From NCBI GenBank assembly GCA_022759345.1, contig JAEMPK010000110.1:2457-22613 (forward strand): a stretch of DNA of 20,157 bases, given 5' to 3'. This document shows positions 1 to 7,153 of this stretch, in pieces. Under the pieces are notes generated by a model that ran no database searches, had not been told where the DNA came from, and saw nothing but the letters and a program-made list of their open reading frames with translations. The first letter of the stretch is position 1. Each line of letters starts with the position of its first letter. This DNA is from Pyrobaculum sp. (GTDB lineage: Archaea; Thermoproteota; Thermoprotei; Thermoproteales; Thermoproteaceae). Position numbers and translations under genes: made by a program.

Positions 1-484
1 TGTAGAGAGAGTTGAAGCGGTAGACGAGCTTCTGCGGCGCCAGCTTCTCCACCGCTCTCTTCATGGCGTCCATGGGCTCCATGCCTATCATCTTGGCGTT
101 GTTCCATGCGGCAATTGCCAGCGTCCTCACGCCGGGGAGCTCTCTGTACCGCGTCATGCGTTCAATAACCAGGTTTAGATGAGCCTTAGTCGCAAACGCC
201 ATCTGCACAAGTGCCGTGAAGAACACCATCTCCGTAGACAGCAACTCGCGTATTGAGCCGGCGCGGATAGACACCATAAGCTTTGGGAAGAAAAACAAGA
301 GGGCCCCAACGCCGAGCAACATGGGCCCCAGGGGGAACGCGCCGACAGCCAGCAACACGCCCCCGCCGGCCAATACTCCGAGGCCTAGCAAGTTGAACAA
401 CCTCGCGGTGTTTCTAAACCTAAGGGGGTCTAGGTCGGTCCGCTCAATACCTCTAAGTTGCCACTTCACGACGAGAGTAATCAC
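1..484 (-). CDS. 5' part of a TadC/FlaJ-like (type II secretion system F family) membrane protein, truncated by the window edge
   Basis: The reading frame is open from a GTG at 484 to the window edge, about 161 codons. It starts with a short charged stretch (KWQLRGIERTDLDPLRF), then two hydrophobic segments joined by a proline/glycine turn. A soluble helical region follows with GVRTLAIAAWNNAKMIGMEP and DAMKRAVEKLAPQKL. That plan, two membrane helices and then a cytoplasmic helical domain with a G-x-x-x-x-x-AM pattern, resembles the archaeal TadC/FlaJ assembly platform of pilus or archaellum systems; this is inference from shape and weak motif likeness. The start is chosen because a TATA-like TAAAATATTTAA (504-516) is centred about 26 bp before the 484 GTG, fitting a leaderless message; GTG at 469 is the alternative. 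The partner ATPase is not in view. Confidence 0.5.
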   Translation of the reverse strand, partial: MITLVVKWQLRGIERTDLDPLRFRNTARLFNLLGLGVLAGGGVLLAVGAFPLGPMLLGVGALLFFFPKLMVSIRAGSIRELLSTEMVFFTALVQMAFATKAHLNLVIERMTRYRELPGVRTLAIAAWNNAKMIGMEPMDAMKRAVEKLAPQKLVYRFNSLY

Positions 485-556
485 AAACCCACATGGGGTC
501 CTTGTTAAATATTTTACTTTGTGCCCTCCGAGACTACAAATAATCAGCAGCTGTAA

Positions 557-1096
557 CTAAAGCGGACAAGCCATCAAGTAGGCGTCTTCGCCGTCGCTGT
601 AGTACCGGGGTATCCGCCCCACCACCTTATAGCCGAGCTTTTCATATAGAGAAATTGCAGGGGTGTTTGACACACGTACCTCTAAGTAAACCTCGGCGGC
701 TCCGTAATACACCTTCATCGCCTTCATGGCTCTCAACATCATGACGGTAGCTATGCCGAGCCTCCTGGCCTCGGGAAGCACGCCTACGGAGACTATATGT
801 CCCTTCCTCACGGGCTTCCCCTTGAGTAAATTGCTCCAGCCGTACTCCACTCGGGACATGACATACCCAACAACCCTCCCGCCAACCTCAGCCACTATAA
901 ACGCCTTAGGAAACTGCTCAAGATGCTCTACAAAAAACCAAGTGGGGTAGTTCTCAGGCAACACCGCCCTGTTTATAGCGACTACGGCGTTTAAGTCCTT
1001 CATAGTCGCCTCGCGTACGACGAACTCCGTTTTTCCGTCTTTGCCAACAAGCCTTTGGGGGCCGTCGATTACGATGTTCTCTACGGCGATGACCAT
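557..1096 (-). CDS. GNAT N-acetyltransferase, Ard1/RimI-like protein N-terminal acetyltransferase
   Basis: A GNAT-fold enzyme expected to transfer acetyl from acetyl-CoA to protein N-termini, like the Sulfolobus Ard1 enzyme. Visible family features are ALPENYPTWFF-type substrate-loop residues (PENYPTWFFVEHL), AFIVAEVGGRVVGYVMSRVE, then VGVLPEARRLGIATVMM, which holds the acetyl-CoA pyrophosphate loop (R-R-x-G-I-A), and VSNTPAISLYEKLGYKVVGR near the C-terminus. The usual length is about 160-180 residues, so it looks complete. A GTG at 1102 overlaps the pyrB stop codon by one base. I prefer the ATG at 1096 because a TATA box (CTTATATATC, about 1117-1126, inside the pyrB 3' end) sits about 25 bp upstream. 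It may also be read from the pyrB transcript. Confidence 0.88.
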   Translation of the reverse strand: MVIAVENIVIDGPQRLVGKDGKTEFVVREATMKDLNAVVAINRAVLPENYPTWFFVEHLEQFPKAFIVAEVGGRVVGYVMSRVEYGWSNLLKGKPVRKGHIVSVGVLPEARRLGIATVMMLRAMKAMKVYYGAAEVYLEVRVSNTPAISLYEKLGYKVVGRIPRYYSDGEDAYLMACPL

Positions 1097-1101
1097 AGCC
1101 A

Positions 1102-2013
1102 CTACGACAGGATTAGATATATAAGTGCCATCCTGAGAGGCACTCCCAACGCCGCCTGTCTGAAGTATTTTGCGTGACTGGTCGCATCCACTCTGGGATC
1201 TATCTCGTCCACACGTGGCAACGGGTGAAGTATGACTAGGGTCTTCTTGGCTTTTCGCAACATGTCGGGAGTCACTCGGTAGCTCCCTTTTACTTTTTCA
1301 TATTCAAGCGGATCGATAAATCTTTCTTTCTGTATCCTCACCACGTACATTACGTCAAGTTCTCCTATGACTTCCTCTACGTTTGTATAAAAGCTGAGCT
1401 TCAACCCTTTTGACTGTACGTAGTCTATAGTCTCTGCGCGTGGACGTAGGTACTCCGGCGATATGAGATACACCTTCACGTTGAAATTCGTGAGAATCTC
1501 CAACAAGCTGTTTACTGTACGCGCGTGTCGCAAGTCGCCCAGCAAACCTATGTTGAGCCCATCTACGTAGCCAAATTCTCTCCATATAGTGTAGACGTCT
1601 AACATGGCTTGTGTGGGGTGGTTAAACGCGCCGTCGCCGCCGTTTACGACGGGGCTCTCAGCCACCTCCGCCGCAAGTTTCGCCGCACCCTCGTACCTAT
1701 GGCGAATCACTATCACGTCGGAGTAGGCGTCTAGCATCCTGATAGTGTCGGCCAACGTTTCTCCCTTCTCTACGCTGGTTCCTTCCGCGCCCCAGAACCC
1801 AACTACGTCGCCCCCAAGCCTCTTCATAGCCACCTCAAAACTTAGCCTCGTACGGGTGGACGGTTCGAAGAATGCCACCGCCATTATCTTGCCCCTCATC
1901 ACGTCTAGACGACCTTTGGCGTACTTCTCCATGTACTTTGCTGTTTCAAAAAGCTCTTCTATGTCCGACCGTGTGAAGTCCCTGGCTGATATGACGTCTC
2001 GATTACGCCACAT
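1102..2013 (-). CDS. pyrB: aspartate carbamoyltransferase catalytic chain
   Basis: Condenses carbamoyl phosphate with aspartate in the committed step of de novo pyrimidine synthesis, in the cytoplasm. The 303-residue protein has the carbamoyl-phosphate motif FFEPSTRTRLSFE (STRTR at 52-56), HPTQAMLD at 132-139 and HPLPRVDEID at 263-272, all diagnostic of the ATCase family, and the normal family length. The frame is open much further upstream (to about 2535), but that extension is antisense to pyrF. The ATG at 2013 (MWRNRDVISARDF) matches the family N-terminus and lies about 26 bp after a CTTTTAAAG box (2034-2042). The regulatory chain PyrI, often adjacent in archaea, is absent here; the next gene is the acetyltransferase. 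pyrF diverges from the same short promoter region. Confidence 0.95.
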   Translation of the reverse strand: MWRNRDVISARDFTRSDIEELFETAKYMEKYAKGRLDVMRGKIMAVAFFEPSTRTRLSFEVAMKRLGGDVVGFWGAEGTSVEKGETLADTIRMLDAYSDVIVIRHRYEGAAKLAAEVAESPVVNGGDGAFNHPTQAMLDVYTIWREFGYVDGLNIGLLGDLRHARTVNSLLEILTNFNVKVYLISPEYLRPRAETIDYVQSKGLKLSFYTNVEEVIGELDVMYVVRIQKERFIDPLEYEKVKGSYRVTPDMLRKAKKTLVILHPLPRVDEIDPRVDATSHAKYFRQAALGVPLRMALIYLILS

Positions 2014-2022
2014 GTTGGTAGA

Positions 2023-2042
2023 ACATATATATCCTTTAAAAG
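2023..2042. promoter_or_regulatory. compact divergent promoter of pyrB and pyrF
   Basis: Only 37 bp separate the pyrB ATG (2013, minus) and the pyrF GTG (2051, plus). Two TATA-like elements lie in it back to back: ATATATAT (2025-2032), suitably placed for pyrF, and CTTTTAAAG on the minus strand (2034-2042), about 26 bp from the pyrB start. Both transcripts would be leaderless. The boxes nearly touch, so TBP binding in the two orientations should be mutually exclusive. No separate operator could be recognised. Confidence 0.6.
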
Positions 2043-2050
2043 TAAGAGGC

Positions 2051-2641
2051 GTGTACCCCCTAATAGTTGCGCTAGACACAAACGTGTTGCACGCACTGGA
2101 CGTCGCAAAGACACTCAAAGGATTGACGTTTAAAGTCGGCTGGGATTTGATATTCGAGGGGGGTATTTCAATTATCAGAGAGATAACGCGATACGGAGAT
2201 GTGATAGTAGACTTAAAATTGGCAGATGTGCCGCACATAACGAACAGAGTCATTGAGAAAGTTGTGGAGAGAGGCGCATGTTGCGTCATTGTCCACGGCT
2301 TCTTATACCCCTCGGTGCCCAGGAGCGAATATGTATACGTTTTAGCCAAGATGACGGCGCCGACGCTGTACGACGAGATGTGGGAAAGACTCCTAGACAT
2401 AGAGGGGATACGGGGCTTTGTGTTGCCGGGAAACCAGCCCCAGGCGGTGGCACATGCGCGTAGCCGCGTCGGTTGTAAGTACAGAATCATTACGCCAGGC
2501 ATAGGAGCCCAAGGTGGGCAGCCAGGCGAAGCCATAAAGGCCGGCGCCGACTTCGAGATCGTTGGCAGATACGTGCTTGAGGAGCCTTCGAGAGCGGCTC
2601 AGTGGGCCCAGTTTAAACCCACCTGCTTCAACACGCCTTAG
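2051..2641 (+). CDS. pyrF: orotidine 5'-phosphate decarboxylase
   Basis: Converts OMP to UMP, the last step of UMP synthesis. The 196-residue protein begins VYPLIVALD, the usual first beta strand with the catalytic-site aspartate. It continues with FKVGWDL (Lys28), the signature VDLKLADVPH with the Asp54/Lys56/Asp59 catalytic array, and the phosphate-binding PGIGAQGG (149-156) plus GR at 172-173. It is slightly shorter than typical archaeal homologues (about 210 residues). An in-frame ATG at 2012 would overlap the pyrB start and precede the TATA box. I chose the GTG at 2051 because it is 22-23 bp after the box and matches the family N-terminus. Its 3' end overlaps the convergent DUF763 gene by 4 bp. 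Confidence 0.92.
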   Translation: MYPLIVALDTNVLHALDVAKTLKGLTFKVGWDLIFEGGISIIREITRYGDVIVDLKLADVPHITNRVIEKVVERGACCVIVHGFLYPSVPRSEYVYVLAKMTAPTLYDEMWERLLDIEGIRGFVLPGNQPQAVAHARSRVGCKYRIITPGIGAQGGQPGEAIKAGADFEIVGRYVLEEPSRAAQWAQFKPTCFNTP

Positions 2642-3750
2642 GTCGGCCTCTTCTTATCCGCAGGAAACCGCCACATCTCGGCCTTCTTCGCCAAATGCGT
2701 CAAGTATTTATACAGTCCAGGGTCGCCGCGCGCCTTCTCGATGGTCGCGTCAAGCAGGGCGATCAATTCGTCATAGGTCCTCCTATCCACAGGGTACGGA
2801 ACGCCGTCTTTACCGCCCACCGCAAAGGCGAATTTAAAGGGGTCCACCGCTGGGTCGTTCCAGTCGGCGGGCGTCTTGTAGACAAGCTCGGCTACCAGCG
2901 AAAGAGCGCGCAACGTCTTAGGCCCAACTCTGTACTTAAGCAACAGCTCTCTGAAGTCGGAGACAGACTTAGGCGGAGGGAGACTCCTTAACACCGCCTT
3001 AGGATCTACGTCAAGTCTCTTATAGGGGTGGTAACGAGGGACGTCTACGAGGGTGGCCTGTCCGCGCAGTAGAGGCAGATACCTAGCCACCTTGGCGGCC
3101 CCCTCGTTTACGAGCTCCAACACGACGTCTCTGTTCTCTCTGCTGTGTTTAGACGCCAGATTTAACACGTGGCTATGCCTAACGCCTATGACGCCCGCAT
3201 GTGGGCTGTTGAAGAAGTCCTCTGTGCGAAGCCAGTGGTACCGGCGCGCCATCTTGACCTCGGGGTTCATGCCTTGTTGAACCACTGCCCACTTCCCCGT
3301 CTCGGCTACGAAGAAGGCGTGGTGGTAGATAGAGTAGCCGTCTTGTACCAGGGCGTTGTCGACCTTAGCCACGAGCCTAGACGCAGTTATAAGCCTCTCG
3401 GCGTCTAAGTCGAAGAGTCGTGAAATCTCAGCCAGCTCGTCCGGCGTATTTAACGCATGCCGCCCCTTGCCGCCTGCGACCCTTATGGGGATGTCAGAGT
3501 CCTTTAACACTTCCTTAACGACTGCCGTAGTGACCGTAGTGCTGCCTGAGCTGTCCCAATCCATCCCAATTATGTTGTTGAAGCTTTGGAAGAAGACGGG
3601 GTGGGCGAATCTCTCGACGACGCCGTCGGGGCCGTACAAGTCGTACATGAGGCGCAGCAGAAGGGCGGCCAGCTTCTTCATACGTGTCAAAAGCCAAGTA
3701 GGTACGTGCCCCTCGTGTAGCGGGAGATCTGCTACGCCAGATAGTTTCAC
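2638..3750 (-). CDS. DUF763 family protein of unknown function
   Basis: The 370-residue protein carries the landmarks of DUF763, a family common in archaea and some thermophilic bacteria: SGVADLPLHEGHVPTWL at the N-terminus, DWDSSGSTTV, GGKGRHALNTP, SRLVAKVDNALVQDGYSIYHH, WAVVQQGMNP and ARRYHWL. The biochemical function is not established, and I add none. The many conserved His, Asp and Gln residues are compatible with a metal-dependent enzyme, which is inference. The frame is open up to an ATG at 3798, but that would overlap the divergent mutase start. The GTG at 3750 gives the family-typical beginning (VKLSGVADLPL) and lies about 23 bp from the shared TATATA box. Its 3' end overlaps the convergent pyrF end by 4 bp. 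Confidence 0.88.
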   Translation of the reverse strand: MKLSGVADLPLHEGHVPTWLLTRMKKLAALLLRLMYDLYGPDGVVERFAHPVFFQSFNNIIGMDWDSSGSTTVTTAVVKEVLKDSDIPIRVAGGKGRHALNTPDELAEISRLFDLDAERLITASRLVAKVDNALVQDGYSIYHHAFFVAETGKWAVVQQGMNPEVKMARRYHWLRTEDFFNSPHAGVIGVRHSHVLNLASKHSRENRDVVLELVNEGAAKVARYLPLLRGQATLVDVPRYHPYKRLDVDPKAVLRSLPPPKSVSDFRELLLKYRVGPKTLRALSLVAELVYKTPADWNDPAVDPFKFAFAVGGKDGVPYPVDRRTYDELIALLDATIEKARGDPGLYKYLTHLAKKAEMWRFPADKKRPT

Positions 3751-3765
3751 ATTTTTACTGTTGTT

Positions 3766-3781
3766 AAAGATATATAACCTT
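3766..3781. promoter_or_regulatory. single TATA box shared by two divergent leaderless genes (DUF763 and phosphohexomutase)
   Basis: TATATA at 3771-3776, within AAAGATATATAACC, is the only good TATA element between the DUF763 start (3750, minus) and the mutase start (3797, plus). Its centre, 3773.5, lies 23.5 bp from each start codon. The sequence is close to its own reverse complement, so one TBP site could direct initiation both ways. Confidence 0.65.
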
Positions 3782-3796
3782 GCGACAGTGGATGTC

Positions 3797-5089
3797 ATGA
3801 CGGTTTTCAAGGCTTATGATATAAGAGGGGTGGTAGACAAGGAGTTGACCATGGATCTTGTCGAGAAAATAGGCTTCGCCGTCTCCAAGTTCTTTAAGGG
3901 CGACGACGTAGTGGTTGGGATGGATGTCCGCCTTCACTCGTTTAGGATAGTGGAGGCGCTTTCTAGGGGGCTTCTGGCAGGTGGAGGGAACGTGATATTC
4001 ATCGGCACAGTAACTACGCCGGTTACCCACTACGCCTCTCATGTTTTGAGGAAGCCTGCGGTCATGGTCACCGCCTCACACAACCCGCCTGAGTACAACG
4101 GCATGAAGATCATGAAAAGCGGAGGGTTCGACTTAGAAAGCCACGAGATACAGCAGTTGGCGGCCATGCTGGAGCCGCCGCCCCCTGAGAGACGTGGTGT
4201 GGTGTATGTGAGGGACGTCTTGACGCAGTATATGGACTACATGGCCGAGAGGTTTGGTAAACTGGACTTCTCAGTCGGCTTCGACCCGGCCAACGCGTCT
4301 GGCGTTGTGTTGAAGCCGCTTTTAGAGAGGGTGTTTAGAAGAGTTGTTGCTATAAACGACTACCCAGACGGCCGTTTTCCGGCTCATCCCCCGGACCCGG
4401 AGAAGCCGGAGAATTTACGTCAGCTTCAGAGGCTTGTGGTCGAGAATAAGCTCGACGTAGGTATCGCCCTAGATGGCGATTGCGACCGCCTGGGGCTTGT
4501 CACGGCCAGGGGGGAGGTGTTTAGGCCGGAGAAGGCGGTCTATGCGCTTCTCTCATATTACGCCAAGCCGGGGGACGTGGTGGTGTTAGACGTAACGATG
4601 CCTCTGTACCTAGAGAAGGTGGCTGAGGAGAGGGGGGTAAAGATTGTGCGGCAGAGGGTAGGCCATAGTTTTCAGAAGCCCACCGCAGTAAAACACAACG
4701 CCCTGTTCTGGGCAGAGTACAGCGGCCACATAGGGTTCAAGGAGCACAATTATTTCGACGACGGGATCTATGCGGCGTTTAAGATACTTTCGGTACTTTC
4801 TGTAGCCGGGGTTACGCTAGACAAGGTGCTGGAGGAGGCGCCTAAGGTTTACGAAGAGCGTCTTGACCTAAGGGTGGCAGACCCCAGAGGCGCCGTGGAG
4901 GAGGCTAAGAAGAGAGCCGCAGGGCTGGAGTTCTACGAGCTCGACGGCGTAGACATCCGAACGAGAGAGGGTCGGCTGTTGATAAGGCCTAGCAACACCG
5001 AGCCGTTGCTCCGCGTGAAGATTGAGGCGTATCAAAAGGAGGGGCTTGAGGCGCTTAGGAAACTGTTGGCTCAGCTAGTTTCGCCGTAG
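3797..5089 (+). CDS. phosphomannomutase/phosphoglucomutase (alpha-D-phosphohexomutase)
   Basis: Interconverts hexose 6- and 1-phosphates through a phosphoserine enzyme, supplying sugar-1-phosphates for glycans and nucleotide sugars. All four domains of the superfamily are marked in the 430 residues: N-terminal FKAYDIRG; the phosphoserine loop TASHNPPEYNGMK with Ser94; the Mg2+ loop DGDCDR (226-231); the sugar-binding EYSGH (307-311); and the phosphate-binding RPSNTEP (397-403). The length is normal. Mannose versus glucose preference cannot be decided by eye; archaeal members often accept both. The ATG at 3797 is chosen from the family N-terminus and the TATA box 23-24 bp upstream; GTG at 3788 is the alternative. 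The last 19 bp overlap the convergent oxidoreductase gene. Confidence 0.93.
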   Translation: MTVFKAYDIRGVVDKELTMDLVEKIGFAVSKFFKGDDVVVGMDVRLHSFRIVEALSRGLLAGGGNVIFIGTVTTPVTHYASHVLRKPAVMVTASHNPPEYNGMKIMKSGGFDLESHEIQQLAAMLEPPPPERRGVVYVRDVLTQYMDYMAERFGKLDFSVGFDPANASGVVLKPLLERVFRRVVAINDYPDGRFPAHPPDPEKPENLRQLQRLVVENKLDVGIALDGDCDRLGLVTARGEVFRPEKAVYALLSYYAKPGDVVVLDVTMPLYLEKVAEERGVKIVRQRVGHSFQKPTAVKHNALFWAEYSGHIGFKEHNYFDDGIYAAFKILSVLSVAGVTLDKVLEEAPKVYEERLDLRVADPRGAVEEAKKRAAGLEFYELDGVDIRTREGRLLIRPSNTEPLLRVKIEAYQKEGLEALRKLLAQLVSP

Positions 5090-6477
5090 AGCATCTGTGG
5101 TTTGCCGTAGAGGAAGTAAGAAGGCTTCTGGGCGAGCGCCGCGCCCAGTATTATGGCCGCGTAGGGGGGACATATACTCTCGGCACATAAGCCTCTGAAG
5201 TTCAGTTGCGGGACTTTCAGTTGGCGTAGCAAGTCCGTCTCTTCATGTGTTATCTTTATCTTAGTTTCTTTGAGTTTGTTTTGTCTTTTTATCTCGGCAA
5301 GTATCTTCTCCATAGAGGTGCCGTCGCAGGGGCAGATCACGACGTCTTCAATATCCTCCATCTGAGGCCAGAAAGATGCCCAATGTGGCACGTCTATAAC
5401 GTTCGGCTCAACATAGCGGCCTGTGCCGTCTGTGCCTTTCTCAAGTCTATTGCTCAGGTTGTATAGCCAGTTCGCCTCGATAGTCAACGTGACTAAGAAC
5501 TTGTCTAACTCGCCCTTCACTGCGTCGGATTCCTCGTGTCCATCTTTCGAAGCTATGTATTTGGCAAGTAGCTTAGCTTGTTGAACTACGTGGTTTTCCC
5601 TGACGGCGCCGTATAGATGGCCTGTGGCGTAGACATTGCTGCCGCCCACAGCCCTTCCCGTGCCGTCTAGCGTCAAGAGTTCACCTATGTTTGTACGTCT
5701 AGGTATAAGCGAGTTTAATTCAAAACTATAGAAAACTTTGAAGCCAAGCTTCATGGGCACATAGGGGTTTATCATTCTTACCGCCGAGACTATGAGGTCT
5801 ATTTTCTCTTGATGGATTTCGTTTTGTTTTTTGCCTGTTACTACCTCATAGGTGAGCGTGCCTTTTTCAAACCCTCTGATCAAAACCGAGGTTACCACTG
5901 GGAAGTTTATCTGGTTCTTTATCTTTTCGTAGTATTTCGTGTCTCGTAGATATGCGGAGTTGTCAAGCAGAATGACGTCGTTTCCTAAATTCCTAAGCGT
6001 CAGGGCGGTGCGTAGCCCCCACTCTGTGGAGCCCCATACCACCACTTTAAGCCCTCTGGGGGGGTTTTGTAGGGTCTCCTCTGCGGGTTTCTGGGGCGCT
6101 TTGGAGCTATTGGGGAAGGTTATCGGCACATCGACGCCGCCTGTGGCGAGTATGAGGTGTTTATAACGAACTACGTATTTCGTGTCGCCGCTGTATATAA
6201 ACATCCCATCGAAGAAGCCCTCTACGACGTCCAACTCCTTAGCCTTAGCCACGATAGACTTCACATCAACGTCTTCTGCAAACCTGGGGGCGTCTCCTAA
6301 GGTGTGGTGACCGCCGAGGAGACCGGTGTAGACTATCTTTGGCTCATAACCGTATCGTCTTAACTCCAATGCTGCTACGAGACCGCCTAGCCCGCCTCCA
6401 ACTATTAACACGTCTGTATTGAGTTCAGCCTCTTTGGTTGCCTGAATGTTGCAGGAAATCGGCGAGGCGCAACTCAC
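5071..6477 (-). CDS. FAD-dependent oxidoreductase with a C-terminal BFD-like four-cysteine [2Fe-2S] site
   Basis: The 468-residue protein opens with a Rossmann FAD-binding motif VLIVGGGLGGLVAA (GGGLGG 27-32), followed by LILATGG (109-114), a second dinucleotide region VVVWGSTEWGLRTAL and YATGHLYGAV (283-292) in the place of the C-terminal FAD motif. The tail has CPC (Cys382, Cys384) and RGLCAESICPPYAA (Cys431, Cys436). This C-x-C...C-x4-C spacing resembles the BFD-like [2Fe-2S] domain of the alpha subunits of HcnB-, opine- and proline-dehydrogenase-type enzymes. In that family the first pair is usually CxCE; here the acidic residue is Asp. The substrate is unknown and no beta-subunit-like partner is adjacent. 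The GTG at 6477 follows an ATTTTAATAG box by about 25 bp; the first 18 residues include two cysteines and precede the fold. Confidence 0.75.
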   Translation of the reverse strand: MSCASPISCNIQATKEAELNTDVLIVGGGLGGLVAALELRRYGYEPKIVYTGLLGGHHTLGDAPRFAEDVDVKSIVAKAKELDVVEGFFDGMFIYSGDTKYVVRYKHLILATGGVDVPITFPNSSKAPQKPAEETLQNPPRGLKVVVWGSTEWGLRTALTLRNLGNDVILLDNSAYLRDTKYYEKIKNQINFPVVTSVLIRGFEKGTLTYEVVTGKKQNEIHQEKIDLIVSAVRMINPYVPMKLGFKVFYSFELNSLIPRRTNIGELLTLDGTGRAVGGSNVYATGHLYGAVRENHVVQQAKLLAKYIASKDGHEESDAVKGELDKFLVTLTIEANWLYNLSNRLEKGTDGTGRYVEPNVIDVPHWASFWPQMEDIEDVVICPCDGTSMEKILAEIKRQNKLKETKIKITHEETDLLRQLKVPQLNFRGLCAESICPPYAAIILGAALAQKPSYFLYGKPQMLYGETS

Positions 6478-6515
6478 GGCATCGCCATGTTTACACTATT
6501 AAAATTGTGCGGCTA

Positions 6516-6567
6516 AACTCAGCGCTTTGGACCGCTATCACCGCTCAATGCATAGCTGTCATCACGC
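6516..6567 (-). ncRNA. C/D box sRNA (2'-O-methylation guide)
   Basis: On the minus strand the elements fall in canonical archaeal order and spacing: C box GTGATGA (TGATGA at 6564-6559), a 10-nt guide (6558-6549), D' TTGA (6548-6545), a 4-nt spacer, C' TGATAG (6540-6535), a 12-nt guide (6534-6523) and D CTGA (6522-6519). A minus-strand TATA box, ATTTAAAA (about 6588-6595), lies about 26 bp before the predicted 5' end. Such RNAs bind L7Ae, Nop5 and fibrillarin and direct ribose methylation five nucleotides upstream of D or D'. By that rule the D guide would mark the fifth base of CGCUUUGGAC, and the D' guide the fifth base of UGCAUAGCUG. The targets are unassigned. Confidence 0.75.
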
Positions 6568-6595
6568 TTAATATTTTTATTATTCTGTTTTAAAT

Positions 6596-7153
6596 GTGTG
6601 CGAAAGTATAGGTGCCGCAGTTAGGCAGTATCTTTTGGGAAATCTGTCGGCGTTAGATTGTTTAAGAAGACTAGGATTTATCGAGGCGGGAGAGCCAGCC
6701 AGCCGCGGCTACGTGCTCTATAAAGCTCTTAAAGTCGGGATAAACGTGGCGAGCTATATAAAGCGCTTAGACTGGAGAGAGTTTGAGGAGTTTATCAGCA
6801 ACGTCTTTGCCGAATTTGGCTTCCACGTAGTGTCCAATTTGAGACTGGATTGCAACGGCGGAGTGGAGTTTGACGTGGTGGCGTGGAACAGGGAAATAGT
6901 TCTGGTAGTGGAGGCGAAAAAGTGGAAAGGCGGCGGAGGGAAGTGGGCTGAGGTGGCAGATAGACACCTAGAAAAGATTACTCGATGTCGCTCTAAACTA
7001 CTGGCCTTTGCCCCTTCTGTAGCGCCGCTTGTAATAACCTCTACCGACACCGGGTTTGTTCATAGGGGTGTACCTGTGATTCCTGTCGAGAAAGTAGGGC
7101 ACTTTCTCGCCTCTTTTCACAACATCAAGGATAAAATCACTATACTTACTTAA
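6596..7153 (+). CDS. PD-(D/E)XK nuclease-fold protein (restriction endonuclease-like, Mrr-type)
   Basis: The 185-residue protein has an N-terminal helical region (1-55) and then a restriction-endonuclease-like core: WREFEEFISNVFAEFGFHV (helix with Glu62/Glu64), GGVEFDVVAWNREIVLVVEAKKW with Asp93 and the Glu106-x-Lys108 pair, and LVITSTDTGFVHRGVPVIPV at the end. The spacing D-(12)-E-x-K is the PD-(D/E)XK active site seen in archaeal Mrr-like and Holliday-junction-resolvase-like proteins. DNA cleavage is therefore likely, but the substrate is unknown, and no methyltransferase lies beside it. The GTG at 6596 is about 24 bp after a TTAATATTTTTA box (6568-6579). The same box lies where the divergent sRNA begins. 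Its 3' part overlaps antisense a zinc-ribbon gene by 156 bp. Confidence 0.75.
   Translation: MCESIGAAVRQYLLGNLSALDCLRRLGFIEAGEPASRGYVLYKALKVGINVASYIKRLDWREFEEFISNVFAEFGFHVVSNLRLDCNGGVEFDVVAWNREIVLVVEAKKWKGGGGKWAEVADRHLEKITRCRSKLLAFAPSVAPLVITSTDTGFVHRGVPVIPVEKVGHFLASFHNIKDKITILT

Noticed and set aside
216..560. Plus-strand frame of 114 codons, proline- and asparagine-rich
   Set aside because: It lies antisense to the TadC/FlaJ-like coding region, has low-complexity composition and no suitable TATA box.
1745..2050. Plus-strand extension of the pyrF frame across pyrB
   Set aside because: It is antisense to the pyrB catalytic motifs; the OMP decarboxylase fold begins only at about 2051.
2014..2535. 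N-terminal extension of pyrB by 174 codons (open frame to 2535)
   Set aside because: It is antisense to pyrF, lacks ATCase homology, and the ATG at 2013 gives the normal length and promoter distance.
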